Below are positions 27,446 to 38,398 of a stretch of 64,000 nucleotides of DNA, in pieces. Position numbers and translations under genes: made by a program. Position 1 is the stretch's first letter. Every line of letters begins with the position of its first letter. The notes below the pieces were generated by a model. That model saw only the letters and a program-made list of their open reading frames with translations, did not search any database and was not told where the DNA came from. Origin of the DNA: Cryobacterium sp. GrIS_2_6 (lineage in GTDB: Bacteria; Actinomycetota; Actinomycetes; Actinomycetales; Microbacteriaceae); contig NZ_JAXCHP010000001.1 in NCBI RefSeq assembly GCF_035984545.1, positions 3,782,001-3,846,000 on the forward strand, read 5' to 3'.

Positions 27446-28996
27446 ATGAACGCACAGGCCCCCGTCGTCGAGATGACGAACATCTCGATCTCCTTCCCCG
27501 GCGTCAAGGCCCTCGACGGTGTGAACTTCCGGATGTTCCCCGGCGAGGTGCACTCGCTGCTCGGGGAGAATGGTGCAGGCAAGTCGACCCTGATCAAGGC
27601 GCTGACCGGTGTCTATGCGATCGACAGCGGCCCGGCCGACAGCGGCGAGATCCTGCTCGCCGGCAACCGAGTCTCGTTCGCGGGCCCCGCCCAGGCCCAG
27701 AACGCCGGGATCAGCACCGTCTATCAGGAGGTGAACCTGCTCGGAAACCTGAGCGTCGCTGAGAACATCATGCTCGGCCGGGAACCGCGCCGGTTCGGCG
27801 GCATCGATTGGCGGGCCACCCGGCGTCGGGCTGTGGAACACCTCCGCGGCCTGCACCTCGACATCGATCCCGGTTCACTGCTCGGTTCGCACTCGCTCGC
27901 TGTCCAGCAGCTCGTCGCGATCGCCAGGGCCATCGACGTCAACGCGAAGGTTCTGATCCTCGACGAGCCGACGTCGAGCCTCGACGCCGACGAGGTCGCC
28001 GAACTCTTCCGGGTGATCCGCGAGCTCAAAGCCGAGGGCGTCGCGATTCTCTTCGTGTCCCACTTCCTCGACCAGGTCTATGAGATCTCCGATCGCCTCA
28101 CGGTTCTTCGAAACGGCAAACTCGTCGGCGAATACCGCACGGCAGAGATCCTGCGCCTCGACCTCGTGCAGAAGATGATCGGGAAGGAACTCGCGATCCT
28201 CGACGCCCTCGAGCGGCGGATCGTCGAACCGGGCGGAGGGGAAGACGACGAAGTGCCCCTTCTGGCCGCGACGGCGCTCGGGCGCAAGGGGTCCATCGCG
28301 CCGGTCGACCTCCGGATCTACACCGGCGAGGTTGTCGGGCTCGCCGGTCTCCTCGGCTCCGGGCGCACCGAGCTCGCCAGGATCCTCTCCGGCATCGACC
28401 GACCGGACTCCGGGGAACTGGTGATCGACGGCACGCCGCACCGGTTCCGAACGCCACGTTCGGCGCTCGCGCGGGGAGTCGCGTACTCCTCGGAGAACCG
28501 GCGCTCAGAGGGTATCGTCGAAGACCTCACCGTGCGGGACAACATCGTGCTCGCTCTGCAGGCCGACCGCGGCTGGTTCCATCCGATCTCGCGGAAGCGC
28601 CGCGACGAGCTCGCGGGCAGTTACATCCAGGCTCTGAACATCCGGCCGGCCAACCCGGACGCCATCGTCAGGAACCTCTCTGGAGGCAACCAGCAGAAGG
28701 TATTGCTGGCCAGGTGGCTCGCCGTCGCGCCGCGGCTGCTGATCCTCGACGAACCCACCAGGGGCATCGATGTGGGCGCGAAGGCCGAGATCCAGAAACT
28801 CGTGGTCAACCTCGCCGAAAACGGGATGTCGGTGCTGTTCATTTCGGCTGAACTCGAGGAGGTGCTGCGCCTCAGCAGCAGGATCGCGATCATGAGGGAT
28901 CGCAGGCTCGTCGCCGACATCGTCAATGACGACCTGACCGTTGACAGCCTCCTGGCCATCATCGCCGACGGCGAACTGACGGCGGTGGCGCGATGA
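27446..28996 (+). CDS. ytfR: Sugar ABC transporter ATPase (YtfR-like)
   Basis: CUT2 ATPase of 516 residues. Domain 1 contains GENGAGKST (about 40-48), the Q-loop YQEVNLLGNLSV and LILDEPTSSLDADEV. Domain 2 contains GLLGSGRTEL and LSGGNQQKV near residue 411. A ribosome site AAGAGAG precedes the ATG. The stop overlaps the next start (ATGA). Confidence 0.92.
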   Translation: MNAQAPVVEMTNISISFPGVKALDGVNFRMFPGEVHSLLGENGAGKSTLIKALTGVYAIDSGPADSGEILLAGNRVSFAGPAQAQNAGISTVYQEVNLLGNLSVAENIMLGREPRRFGGIDWRATRRRAVEHLRGLHLDIDPGSLLGSHSLAVQQLVAIARAIDVNAKVLILDEPTSSLDADEVAELFRVIRELKAEGVAILFVSHFLDQVYEISDRLTVLRNGKLVGEYRTAEILRLDLVQKMIGKELAILDALERRIVEPGGGEDDEVPLLAATALGRKGSIAPVDLRIYTGEVVGLAGLLGSGRTELARILSGIDRPDSGELVIDGTPHRFRTPRSALARGVAYSSENRRSEGIVEDLTVRDNIVLALQADRGWFHPISRKRRDELAGSYIQALNIRPANPDAIVRNLSGGNQQKVLLARWLAVAPRLLILDEPTRGIDVGAKAEIQKLVVNLAENGMSVLFISAELEEVLRLSSRIAIMRDRRLVADIVNDDLTVDSLLAIIADGELTAVAR

Positions 28997-30048
28997 ACCT
29001 GAACCGGATGTTCTCGAGCCGGTTGTTCTGGCCGGTGGTGATGCTGCTCGTACTGTTCACCATCAACCTTGTGGCCTTCCCCGGGTTCTTCAGCCTCGAG
29101 GTCAAGAACGGGCACCTCTTCGGCAGCCTCGTGGACATCGCCCGCAACGGCGCACCGACCCTCATCATCGCGGTCGGGATGACCCTCGTCATCGCGACGC
29201 GGGGTATCGACCTCTCCGTGGGCGCCGTGTGCGCGATCGCGGGCGCCGTCGCCTGCTCGATCATCCTCGGTTCCCCGGAACCGGGCAGCATCGGCACGGT
29301 CGCGGTCGCCGTCATCGCCGCGCTCCTGATCGCCCTCGTCCTCGGCCTGTGGAACGGGTTCCTGGTCGCCGTGCTCGGGATCCAGCCCATCATCGCGACC
29401 CTGATCCTGATGACCGCCGGGCGCGGCGCGGCGATGCTCATCACGGAGGGCCAGATCCTCACCGTGAACAGCCCTCCATTCAAGGTGATCGGGTCCGGTT
29501 TCGTGCTCGGCATCCCGGTTTCCGTCGTCATCGCGGCCGTCATCTTTGCCGCAGCCGCCCTGCTCACCCGGCGCACGGCCCTCGGGCTCCTGATCGAATC
29601 GGTCGGAATCAATCCGGAGGCGAGCAGGCAGGCCGGCGTTCGGTCGCGGGGCCTCTTGATCACCGTGTACACCTTCTCGGCATTCGCGGCCGCCATCGCC
29701 GGCCTCATCCTGACCTCGAACCAGACGGCGGCCGATGCCAACAACACCGGCCTCTTCATCGAACTGGATGCGATCCTCGCGGTGGTGATCGGAGGAACCT
29801 CCCTTGCAGGCGGCCGGTACTCACTCCTCGGCACCCTCGTCGGCGCCCTCGTCATCCAGACCCTCGTCACAACGGTGTACACGGTCGGTATCCCTCCCAT
29901 CGCGACTATGGTCTTCAAAGCCGCGGTCGTGACGGCCGTCTGCCTGCTGCAGTCGCCCACGACGAACGCCACGTTCGGCCGCTGGCGCCGGTCACTCGGC
30001 CGGGGACGTCCGGGCACCCGAATCGCCGAAAGGGCGTCCGTCTCATGA
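28993..30048 (+). CDS. ytfT: Sugar ABC transporter permease (YtfT-like)
   Basis: RbsC-family permease of 351 residues with the CUT2 motif TRGIDLSVGAVCAIAGA and the C-terminal FIELDAILAVVIGGTSLAGGRY block. It pairs with the following YjfF-like subunit to form the channel. Both neighbours overlap by four bases. Confidence 0.9.
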   Translation: MNLNRMFSSRLFWPVVMLLVLFTINLVAFPGFFSLEVKNGHLFGSLVDIARNGAPTLIIAVGMTLVIATRGIDLSVGAVCAIAGAVACSIILGSPEPGSIGTVAVAVIAALLIALVLGLWNGFLVAVLGIQPIIATLILMTAGRGAAMLITEGQILTVNSPPFKVIGSGFVLGIPVSVVIAAVIFAAAALLTRRTALGLLIESVGINPEASRQAGVRSRGLLITVYTFSAFAAAIAGLILTSNQTAADANNTGLFIELDAILAVVIGGTSLAGGRYSLLGTLVGALVIQTLVTTVYTVGIPPIATMVFKAAVVTAVCLLQSPTTNATFGRWRRSLGRGRPGTRIAERASVS

Positions 30049-31064
30049 GCATCGACACCTCCTCCGCGCCCGTCGACGCGGGCCGCCGGCTGCTCGGCCG
30101 GGTCTCGTCAGCGTTCACGAGCCCGAAGTACGGCCCCGTCCTCGTGACCCTCGTGCTGCTCATCGCCATCTTTGCGATCGGCGGCAGCCGCTATCGCGGC
30201 TTCGTTTCCGGGCCCGTGATCCTCAACCTGTTCGTCGACAACGCCTACCTGATCGTGCTGGCGGTCGGGATGACGTTCGTGATCCTGACCGGGGGCATCG
30301 ACCTGTCGGTCGGGGCCGTCCTCGCCCTGTCGACCATGATCGCCGCGAGCCTGCTCCAGTCCGGCTGGTCGGCCGCGGTCGTGATCCCGCTCATCCTCGT
30401 GCTGACATCGGTGCTCGGACTCCTGGTCGGGCTCATGGTCCACGTCTTCAAGATCCAGCCGTTCATCGCGACCCTCGCCGCGATGTTCCTCGCCAGAGGG
30501 CTCTGCTACGTGATCAGCAAGGACTCGATCTCCATCACCGATCCGGTCTTCGTCAGCCTCGCGCAGACCAGGATCTCGTTCGGCGCTCGCATGAGCATCA
30601 CGGCGAGCGTCGTGATCGCCCTTCTTGTGGTCCTGGTCGCGTTCCTCGTGCTGCACTACTCCCGCCTGGGGCGCACCGTCTACGCGATCGGCGGCGGGGA
30701 ACAGTCCGGCATGCTGATGGGACTGCCGGTGGCCAGGACCAAGGTGCTCGTCTACGTGATCAGCGGATTCTGCTCCGGCCTTGCCGGGGTGCTCTTCACC
30801 TTCTATACGCTTTCGGGATACAGCCTCACAGCGGTCGGAACCGAACTCGACGCGATCGCCGCGGTCGTGATCGGCGGGACCCTGCTCACGGGTGGTTACG
30901 GCTTCGTGCTCGGCTCTGTGCTCGGCGTGCTCGTGCTCGGGACGATCCAGACGATCATCACCTTCGAAGGCACCCTCAGCTCGTGGTGGACCCGGATCTT
31001 CATCGGTGGGCTCCTCCTCGTCTTCATCGTCCTTCAGAAGGTCCTGACGGCACGCCGTCGATAA
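30045..31064 (+). CDS. yjfF: Sugar ABC transporter permease (YjfF-like)
   Basis: Second CUT2 permease, 339 residues, with TGGIDLSVGAVLALSTM and [20 protein letters not shown]. The ATG at 30045 overlaps the ytfT stop; a longer in-frame reading back to 29229 only reads the wrong frame of ytfT. It is the last structural gene before the LacI regulator. Confidence 0.9.
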   Translation: MSIDTSSAPVDAGRRLLGRVSSAFTSPKYGPVLVTLVLLIAIFAIGGSRYRGFVSGPVILNLFVDNAYLIVLAVGMTFVILTGGIDLSVGAVLALSTMIAASLLQSGWSAAVVIPLILVLTSVLGLLVGLMVHVFKIQPFIATLAAMFLARGLCYVISKDSISITDPVFVSLAQTRISFGARMSITASVVIALLVVLVAFLVLHYSRLGRTVYAIGGGEQSGMLMGLPVARTKVLVYVISGFCSGLAGVLFTFYTLSGYSLTAVGTELDAIAAVVIGGTLLTGGYGFVLGSVLGVLVLGTIQTIITFEGTLSSWWTRIFIGGLLLVFIVLQKVLTARRR

Positions 31065-31160
31065 CGCGTCCGGCGTGAGCGTGTCGGCCACGGCACCCGC
31101 GCGTGAGCCAGAATAAGGGGACAGAGAGACGATGCGTTGAACACGCATCGGTGGGAGCCG

Positions 31161-32195
31161 ATGAGCCTGGTGAGCAAGGACGATGAGAAGGCGCGCGTCG
31201 CCAACATCTTCGACGTCGCGAGGCTGGCCGGCGTCTCGCACCAGACGGTCTCCCGGGTGCTCAACGACCTTCCCAATGTGCGCCCCGCGACGCGGGAACG
31301 GGTCGAGAATGCGATCAAGCAGCTCCGCTACCGGCCGTCACCCGCCGCGCGCGCCCTCGTCACCCGCCGCTCCCGGACGATCGGCCTGATCACAACAGGA
31401 GGACCGGACTACGGACCCTCGAGCACCGTCCTGCGGTTCAACGAAGCGGCGAGGGACGCCAGGTACGCGGTGAGCATGGCGAGCATGCTCGAGTCGGACC
31501 CGGAGTCGTTGCGTTCCGCCGTTGAGCTCCTCCTGCGGCAGAACGTCGAGGCGATCGTGCTGATCGCGGCGCACCGCAGCGCCCTCGAGGCCGTCAGGGG
31601 CATCGAACTCGGGGTGCCCCTCATCGCGGTGGAGTCGAGCGGCCGCGGCGGATTCCACCGGGTCGGCGTCGACAACTACCGCGGTGCGCGGATCGCTGTC
31701 ACGCACCTCGCCGAACTCGGCCACGCCAATATCGTGCACCTCGCCGGACCGGCCGACTCCGTCGACGCCATCGAACGAGCCAGGGGCTGGCGTGACGAAC
31801 TGGGCGACCGCGGCCTCATCGCGAGAGAACCGCTGATCGGCGACTGGTCGCCGGCGAGCGGGTTCCGCCTCGGTATCGACCTGATCGAATCCGGCTCCTA
31901 TGGCGACTTCACGGCCGTGTTCGCCGGCAACGACCAGATGGCACTCGGACTGATCCACGCCCTCGTCCGCAACGGACTCGCCGTGCCGGACCGCGTGAGC
32001 GTCATCGGGTTCGACGATATCCCCGAGGCCGCGTTCTTCTCCCCGACACTGACGACCATGCGCCAGGACTTCGACGAACTCGGCCGCAACATCCTGAACA
32101 CCCTCCTCGCCGTGCTCGAGGACGAGGAAGCGCTCGACCTGCCGAGCTCGGTCCCTGAGCTCGTCGTCCGCGAGTCGACCGCCCCGCGCGCCTAG
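31161..32195 (+). CDS. LacI-family regulator of the ytf importer
   Basis: Repressor of 344 residues with HTH IFDVARLAGVSHQTVSRVLN and effector domain (HLAELGHANIVHLAGP, VSVIGFDDIPEAAFFSPTLTT). The recognition helix SHQTVSRVLN equals that of the regulator at 15395. ATG 31161 with GTGGGAG upstream is preferred; a TTG at 31137 is possible. It sits 3' of the importer operon and probably binds the operators at 26144 and 26234. Confidence 0.9.
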   Translation: MSLVSKDDEKARVANIFDVARLAGVSHQTVSRVLNDLPNVRPATRERVENAIKQLRYRPSPAARALVTRRSRTIGLITTGGPDYGPSSTVLRFNEAARDARYAVSMASMLESDPESLRSAVELLLRQNVEAIVLIAAHRSALEAVRGIELGVPLIAVESSGRGGFHRVGVDNYRGARIAVTHLAELGHANIVHLAGPADSVDAIERARGWRDELGDRGLIAREPLIGDWSPASGFRLGIDLIESGSYGDFTAVFAGNDQMALGLIHALVRNGLAVPDRVSVIGFDDIPEAAFFSPTLTTMRQDFDELGRNILNTLLAVLEDEEALDLPSSVPELVVRESTAPRA

Positions 32196-32303
32196 CCGCT
32201 CCCGGTGGCGACACGGGTCCTCAATGGGGCGGATGCGGAAGCGAATGTCCACCGGAGTCGCAACAGCCGAGAGGTCCCGGGCCATACCGCCGACACTCGC
32301 GGG

Positions 32304-33306
32304 ACGACAACTCGACTCGACACCCTCGCTGCTCGTGACGGTGAGCTGATTCCTACCGGGCCCTCAATGCCCAAGGCCTCAATTCCACGGCGATCGATGC
32401 GTTACTCAGAGACGGCACGCTGGTGCGGATCCGACGGGGGATATTCGTCTGGGGAACACTCTGGCGGGAGTCTGACCCGGACGACCGATACCCGTGGTTC
32501 GTTCGGGCTTCTGCCGCGAGCGCGGTAGGGCCCGTTGTCCTGTCGCACATCTCGGCAGCCGCGCTGCACGGTCTTCCGTACATCGGCCTGTGGCCGCGCG
32601 AGGTGCATTCCCTCAATCCGGAAGCCACGGGTGGGAGCCACACCCGGCTCCTGACGGCGCATCGCGGAGCGCCTGCGCCTGGGGGCGTTGAGGTGGCCGG
32701 TTGCACCGCGACATCGCTCGTCCGCACCCTCGTCGACGTCGCCGCAGGAACGAATCTTCTGACGGCTGTGGTCATGATCGACCACGCGCTCCGGGTGGAA
32801 CAAGCGCGGGCCGCTGATGACGTGCGTCTCGGACGCGGTGGGGCTGGAGCGATCACAAAAGACGACCTGCTCACCGAGTTCGCGCTCGTGAATCCCCGGC
32901 GGGGCTATCGGCAGGCTGAGGCGGCGATCGCCTTCGCCAACCCGCTCTCGGCGAACGGGGGAGAGTCGCTCAGCCGGGTGCGTTCGTTCGAGCTGGGCTT
33001 CGTCGTGCCTGAGTTGCAGGTGTGTTTTCCGAACGTCCGTGGGCACGACTACTGGGTCGACTTCTACTGGAGGGCCGTGCGGATGATCGGCGAATTCGAC
33101 GGGCATCAGAAATACACCAGGGGACGAATCCTGGCGGGACGTGATCTGCCGAGGTCATCGTGCAGGAGAAGAAGCGCGAGGACGCACTTCGGGACCGCTC
33201 AGACAGCTTCATGCGCTGGGACTGGGAACTGGTCGAGTCTTCCCGGCGGTTCTGCGAATGCCTGACCGAACACGAGGTGCCACGGGTGGCGACACGCCCG
33301 CGGTGA
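32304..33306 (+). pseudogene. Frameshifted DUF559/AbiEi-type protein
   Basis: Three frames are needed to read one family protein. The first segment (TRLDTLAARDGELIP) is in one frame. After a single missing base near 32353 the second frame continues RALNAQGLNSTAIDALL through VRIRRGIFVWG to VDFYWRAVRMIGEFDGHQKY. After another missing base near 33147 the expected end follows (EVIVQEKKREDALRDR, FMRWDWELV), ending at TGA 33304. Related proteins have an AbiEi-like N-terminal wing and a DUF559 nuclease-like end. The longest single frame (32423-33265) lacks both ends. Either a decayed gene or two sequencing errors. Confidence 0.7.
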
Positions 33307-33307
33307 G

Positions 33308-33426
33308 TTATCCACAGAGGTGCGAATGCTGTTTCTGCAGGATGTGGATAACCCGGCGATTTCCGCGGGAAAGCGGGCCTCCGAATGCGCCGGCCTGTTG
33401 ACAACATCACGAATGTCGGTGGATAA
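33308..33426. promoter_or_regulatory. DnaA boxes upstream of nrdHIEF
   Basis: TTATCCACA occurs at 33308-33316, its exact inverse TGTGGATAA at 33343-33351, and the one-mismatch inverse GGTGGATAA at 33418-33426. The first two are perfect DnaA boxes and face each other 35 bases apart. The third overlaps the -10 region. DnaA control of ribonucleotide reductase is known for E. coli nrdAB; here it would act on a class Ib operon. Confidence 0.65.
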
Positions 33427-33427
33427 C
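33398..33427 (+). promoter_or_regulatory. nrdHIEF promoter
   Basis: Consensus TTGACA (33398-33403) is followed after 18 bases by GATAAC (33422-33427). The -10 overlaps the third DnaA box, and two NrdR-type boxes lie just downstream. The 5' untranslated region to nrdH would be about 185 bases. Confidence 0.5.
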
Positions 33428-33442
33428 TACATAATTGTAATT

Positions 33443-33486
33443 ACCGCATGTAGTGGCCATTCCCATTGGGAGGCACTACATGTAGT
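33443..33486. promoter_or_regulatory. Tandem NrdR-type boxes
   Basis: ACTACATGTAGT (33475-33486, perfect palindrome) and ACCGCATGTAGT (33443-33454) have centres exactly 32 bases apart, about three helical turns. NrdR repressors bind pairs of such boxes at this spacing upstream of nrd operons. Placement just downstream of the promoter fits repression. Confidence 0.75.
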
Positions 33487-33620
33487 ATTGATCTCCAGCA
33501 CAGCAACGCCGTAACACCTGACATCCCGCGTTTCGCAGGACCGCATCGCACTCGAACAGTCGTACTGGCGCACTCACTTCTGAACCATTACTCTTCTGAA
33601 CCACGAGAAAGGCCTTCCAC

Positions 33621-33854
33621 ATGGCAATCACGGTTTACACCAAGCCCTCCTGCGTGCAGTGCACAGCCACCTACCGGGCCCTCGACAACAAGGGCATCGA
33701 GTACGAAGTACTCGACCTCTCTGTCGACGAGAACGCCCTCGAGGCCGTCAAAGCTCTCGGCTACCTGCAGGCGCCCGTCGTCATTACAGACGAGGACCAC
33801 TGGTCCGGCTTCCGCCCGGACAAGATCAACGAACTCGCCGCACGTCTCGCCTGA
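33621..33854 (+). CDS. nrdH: Glutaredoxin-like electron donor NrdH
   Basis: A 77-residue thioredoxin-fold protein that reduces the class Ib ribonucleotide reductase. The redox motif is CVQC (residues 11-14). The segments QAPVVITDEDHWSGFRPDKI match NrdH. AGAAAGG precedes the ATG by about ten bases. It heads the nrdHIEF operon. Confidence 0.97.
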   Translation: MAITVYTKPSCVQCTATYRALDNKGIEYEVLDLSVDENALEAVKALGYLQAPVVITDEDHWSGFRPDKINELAARLA

Positions 33855-33908
33855 GCGGTCTGCGCTACGGGACTGAAGCACGCGGTTCGAGAGTGAGGCC
33901 GGCATCCA

Positions 33909-34313
33909 ATGGCTGAGATCGTTTATTTCTCCAGCACCTCGGGGAACACCCAGAGGTTCGTGGAGAAACTCGGCCGGCCTGCCGTGCGCATCCCGTTGTA
34001 CGCGCGCGACGAGCCGCTCCGGGCGACAGAGCCCTATGTGCTCGTCGTGCCGACCTATGGCGGCGGCGAGGCCAGGGGAGCTGTGCCGAAGCAGGTCATC
34101 CGCTTCCTGAACGACGAGCACAACCGTTCGCTCATCCGCGGCGTGATCGGCGCGGGCAACATGAACTTCGGCACGGCATTCTGCATCGCGGGGGACATCA
34201 TCGCGGCCAAGTGCAACGTGCCGCATATGTATCGATTTGAAGTATTGGGAACTCCGGATGATGTGCGCATCGTTCACGACGGATTGGAATCATTTTGGAA
34301 GCAACAGCCGTGA
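33909..34313 (+). CDS. nrdI: Ribonucleotide reductase flavodoxin NrdI
   Basis: A 134-residue flavodoxin-like protein that supplies the oxidant for assembling the manganese-tyrosyl radical cofactor of NrdF. The FMN phosphate loop is [10 protein letters not shown] near the N-terminus, and [12 protein letters not shown] is a family signature. Its stop overlaps the nrdE start (GTGA). Confidence 0.96.
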   Translation: MAEIVYFSSTSGNTQRFVEKLGRPAVRIPLYARDEPLRATEPYVLVVPTYGGGEARGAVPKQVIRFLNDEHNRSLIRGVIGAGNMNFGTAFCIAGDIIAAKCNVPHMYRFEVLGTPDDVRIVHDGLESFWKQQP

Positions 34314-36451
34314 AAGTAGCCCCGCACGCGCAGGTCGCGCTGGCAATGGACTATCACTCCCTCAATGCCATGCTCAACCTCTATGGGCCGAACGGGGAAA
34401 TCCAGTTCGATAAGGACAGGGAGGCGGCCACGGAGTTCTTCCTGCAGCACGTCAACCAGAACACGGTGTTCTTCCACTCCCTCAGGGAACGCCTCGACTA
34501 CCTGGTCGAGAAGGAATACTACGAGCAGGCTGTGCTCGACCAGTACTCCTTCGAATTCATCACGAGGCTCAATGACCTCGCGTACTCGAAGAAGTTCCGC
34601 TTCCAGACCTTCCTCGGTGCCTTCAAGTACTACACGTCGTACACGCTCAAGACCTTCGACGGCAACCGGTACCTCGAGCGTTTCGAGGATCGCGTCGTCA
34701 TGACCGCACTCGGCCTCGCCCAGGGCGACGAGAAGCTCGCGACCGGCCTCGTCGAGGAGATCATCGCCGGCCGTTTCCAGCCCGCAACGCCGACGTTCCT
34801 GAACTCGGGCAAGGCGCAGCGCGGCGAACTCGTCTCCTGCTTCCTGCTCCGCATCGAAGACAACATGGAGTCGATCGCCCGCGGCATCAACTCCTCGCTC
34901 CAGCTCTCCAAGCGCGGCGGCGGCGTCGCCCTGCTGCTCAGCAACATCCGTGAGTCTGGCGCCCCGATCAAGCAGATCGAGAACCAGTCGAGCGGAATCA
35001 TCCCCGTGATGAAGCTCCTCGAAGACTCCTTCAGCTACGCGAACCAGCTCGGTGCCCGCCAGGGTGCCGGCGCCGTGTACCTGCACGCGCACCACCCCGA
35101 CATCATGCGCTTCCTCGACACCAAGCGTGAGAACGCCGACGAGAAGGTGCGGATCAAGACCCTGTCGCTCGGCGTCGTCATCCCCGATATCACCTTCGAG
35201 CTCGCCAAGAAGGACGAGGACATGTACCTGTTCTCGCCATACGACGTCGAGCGCGTCTACGGCGTGCCCTTCGCCGACATCTCCGTGAGCGAGAAATACC
35301 ACGAGATGGTCGACGACCCGCGGATCAAGAAGTCCAAGATGAAGGCGCGTGACTTCTTCCAGACCCTCGCGGAGATCCAGTTCGAGTCCGGCTACCCGTA
35401 CATCATGTTCGAGGACACCGTCAACGCGGCGAACCCGATCAAAGGCCGTATCAACATGTCGAACCTGTGCTCGGAGATCCTCCAGGTCAACACCCCGACC
35501 ACGTACAACGAAGACCTGTCCTACGACACCATCGGCAAGGACATTTCCTGCAACCTCGGGTCGATGAACATCGCCCTGTCGATGGACTCTCCTGACTTCG
35601 GCAAGACCGTCGAAACTGCCATCCGTGGCCTCAACTCGGTCTCCGAGCAGAGTCACATCGCCTCGGTGCGCTCGATCGAAGACGGCAACGACAAGTCGCA
35701 CGCGATCGGCCTCGGCCAGATGAACCTGCACGGCTACCTCGCCCGCGAGCGGGTGTACTACGGCAGCGAAGAAGCGATCGACTTCACGAACATCTACTTC
35801 TACACGGTGCTGTTCCACGCCCTCCGCGCCTCGAACACCCTCGCCATCGAACGCGGCCACGCGTTCGCCGGCTTCGAGGACTCGACGTATGCCTCCGGCG
35901 CGTTCTTCGACAAGTACACCGACCACGCGTGGGTCCCGTCGACCGCCCGCGGCGCCGAGCTGTTCGAGAAGGCCGGGGTGCGCATCCCGACCCAGGCCGA
36001 CTGGGCCGAGCTGAAGGCATCCGTCATCGAACACGGCATCTACAACCAGAACCTGCAGGCCGTGCCGCCGACCGGGTCGATCTCCTACATCAACAACTCG
36101 ACCTCGTCGATCCACCCGATCGCCTCGAAGATCGAGATCCGCAAGGAAGGCAAGCTCGGCCGCGTCTACTACCCCGCCCCGTTCATGACGAACGACAACC
36201 TGGACTTCTACCAGGACGCCTATGAGATCGGCGCGGAGAAGATCATCGACACCTACGCCGCGGCAACGCAGCACGTCGACCAGGGTCTCTCGCTCACGCT
36301 CTTCTTCAAGGACACCGCGACGACCCGCGACATCAACAAGGCGCAGATCTACGCGTGGCGCAAGGGCATCAAGACCATCTACTACATCCGTCTCCGCCAG
36401 CTCGCGCTGGAAGGGACCGAGGTTGACGGTTGCGTCAGCTGTATGCTGTGA
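34310..36451 (+). CDS. nrdE: Ribonucleoside-diphosphate reductase class Ib, alpha subunit
   Basis: Catalytic subunit of 713 residues that reduces ribonucleoside diphosphates. [23 protein letters not shown] contains the first active-site Cys region, NLCSEIL the central Cys, and the C-terminal CVSC the redox pair served by NrdH. The N-terminus lacks the ATP-cone of class Ia, as expected for NrdE. The GTG at 34310 overlaps the nrdI stop and has GGAAG eight bases upstream; a TTG at 34295 is the alternative. Confidence 0.97.
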   Translation: MKVAPHAQVALAMDYHSLNAMLNLYGPNGEIQFDKDREAATEFFLQHVNQNTVFFHSLRERLDYLVEKEYYEQAVLDQYSFEFITRLNDLAYSKKFRFQTFLGAFKYYTSYTLKTFDGNRYLERFEDRVVMTALGLAQGDEKLATGLVEEIIAGRFQPATPTFLNSGKAQRGELVSCFLLRIEDNMESIARGINSSLQLSKRGGGVALLLSNIRESGAPIKQIENQSSGIIPVMKLLEDSFSYANQLGARQGAGAVYLHAHHPDIMRFLDTKRENADEKVRIKTLSLGVVIPDITFELAKKDEDMYLFSPYDVERVYGVPFADISVSEKYHEMVDDPRIKKSKMKARDFFQTLAEIQFESGYPYIMFEDTVNAANPIKGRINMSNLCSEILQVNTPTTYNEDLSYDTIGKDISCNLGSMNIALSMDSPDFGKTVETAIRGLNSVSEQSHIASVRSIEDGNDKSHAIGLGQMNLHGYLARERVYYGSEEAIDFTNIYFYTVLFHALRASNTLAIERGHAFAGFEDSTYASGAFFDKYTDHAWVPSTARGAELFEKAGVRIPTQADWAELKASVIEHGIYNQNLQAVPPTGSISYINNSTSSIHPIASKIEIRKEGKLGRVYYPAPFMTNDNLDFYQDAYEIGAEKIIDTYAAATQHVDQGLSLTLFFKDTATTRDINKAQIYAWRKGIKTIYYIRLRQLALEGTEVDGCVSCML

Positions 36452-36499
36452 GTTTGCTGGATGTTTTCTGTGCACTGCCCGCGACTGCTCTGGGACTAA

Positions 36500-37483
<984 letters not shown>

Positions 37484-37503
37484 CCCTGGACCGGTAGGGC
37501 GGC

Positions 37504-37545
37504 GGAAGGCCGGGAGCGCACTGCGCCCCCGGCCTTCCTCGTTCG
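37504..37545 (+). terminator. Terminator of nrdHIEF
   Basis: An 11-bp stem (37504-37514 with 37528-37538), with a further short helix in the loop, is followed by TCGTTCGTT. It lies 20 bases after nrdF, before a convergent gene, and may work for both strands. Confidence 0.7.
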
Positions 37546-37555
37546 TTCCGGCCGG

Positions 37556-38398
37556 CTAGTGTGCGGCCGTGGCGTCGGCGTGCCCCGAAGCGTCGTGCCC
37601 CGTGTCCTGTGCTGCGCCGTGTGCCAGGTGTTCGGCGATCTTCTGAATCTCCGGGCCGTATGTCCCGGTCCCGGCGTCGCTGGCGATCTGCTGCGCCGCG
37701 GCATCCTGCTGCTCGGCCGGCAATGCCTTGAGCGCGGTCAGGGCGCTCTGCAGTTCGACCGGGAGCTTGCTGAACAGGGCAGGGTTGTCGACAAGGCTCA
37801 GGGCGAGCTTGGTGACGGCGGGACCCGCGTCCGTGGTGTCCGTCGCGGTGTGGCCGCCTGCGCCGGGGGTACCGACGTCGAGGCTGCCCTCGAGCGCTGC
37901 GTGCAGGGCGGCGCGCAGCGGATGCTCCGGGTCGGCCTGGATCGCAACGGCGAGCGCCTGCGCCTGCTCGCCATAGTTCCCGGCGAGAGCCGACGTGGCG
38001 ATGAATTCGGCGGCGGCGGTGCGGTCGCCGTCCGAGGCCTGCGTGAGGGTGGTCAGGTCGGCCTGCAGATTCGCAGGAAGGCTCGCGAAGAGCTCGGCGT
38101 GATCTGAGATCGTCGCGGCGACCTTCTGGGCCTTCTCGCCGAAGTCCTGTCCGTGCGCGAGGTCCCCGCGCAGCTCGTGCGCGACGGAGCTGAAGAACGA
38201 GGCGCCCGGGGTGGCGGGGGCGGATGCCGATGGGGCCGACGGGCTGCCCGGTTCGGCGGTGCCGCCCAGCGGGCTGGCCGTTGCTCCCTGCATGCCGGTG
38301 CCGAGCAGGGCGCCCGCGGCGAGCACGGAGGCTGCGCCGATCGTGAGGCGCTTCTTTCGAGAGGTGGCGGTAGCCGAGGAGTTCTTGTTCTGGGTCAC
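37556..38398 (-). CDS. Secreted protein with internal duplication, unknown function
   Basis: A 280-residue exported protein: basic N-terminus (SRKKRLTIGAASVLAAGALLG) followed by a likely signal-peptidase site after ATA. A Ser/Pro/Ala linker leads to two related helical repeats: HAELFASLPANLQADLTTL...GNYGEQAQALA and NPALFSKLPVELQSALTAL...GTYGPEIQKIA. The tail is His/Ala/Asp-rich. No catalytic motif is seen and the family is not recognised. It converges with nrdF. A ribosome site (GGAAC) precedes the ATG at 38398. Confidence 0.75.
   Translation of the reverse strand: MTQNKNSSATATSRKKRLTIGAASVLAAGALLGTGMQGATASPLGGTAEPGSPSAPSASAPATPGASFFSSVAHELRGDLAHGQDFGEKAQKVAATISDHAELFASLPANLQADLTTLTQASDGDRTAAAEFIATSALAGNYGEQAQALAVAIQADPEHPLRAALHAALEGSLDVGTPGAGGHTATDTTDAGPAVTKLALSLVDNPALFSKLPVELQSALTALKALPAEQQDAAAQQIASDAGTGTYGPEIQKIAEHLAHGAAQDTGHDASGHADATAAH

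Noticed and set aside
33091..33104. AATTCGACGG inside the frameshifted DUF559-like gene as another palindromic-element copy
   Set aside because: It encodes the conserved GEFDG motif of the family and has no inverted partner nearby.
33308..33426. DnaA boxes as a replication origin
   Set aside because: There is no dnaA, dnaN or AT-rich unwinding region, and the boxes sit exactly on the nrd promoter.
34274..36475. A 733-codon open frame on the minus strand opposite nrdE
   Set aside because: It is the GC-rich shadow of nrdE; the composition is Val/Glu/Arg/Leu-rich without domains, and no ribosome site is present.
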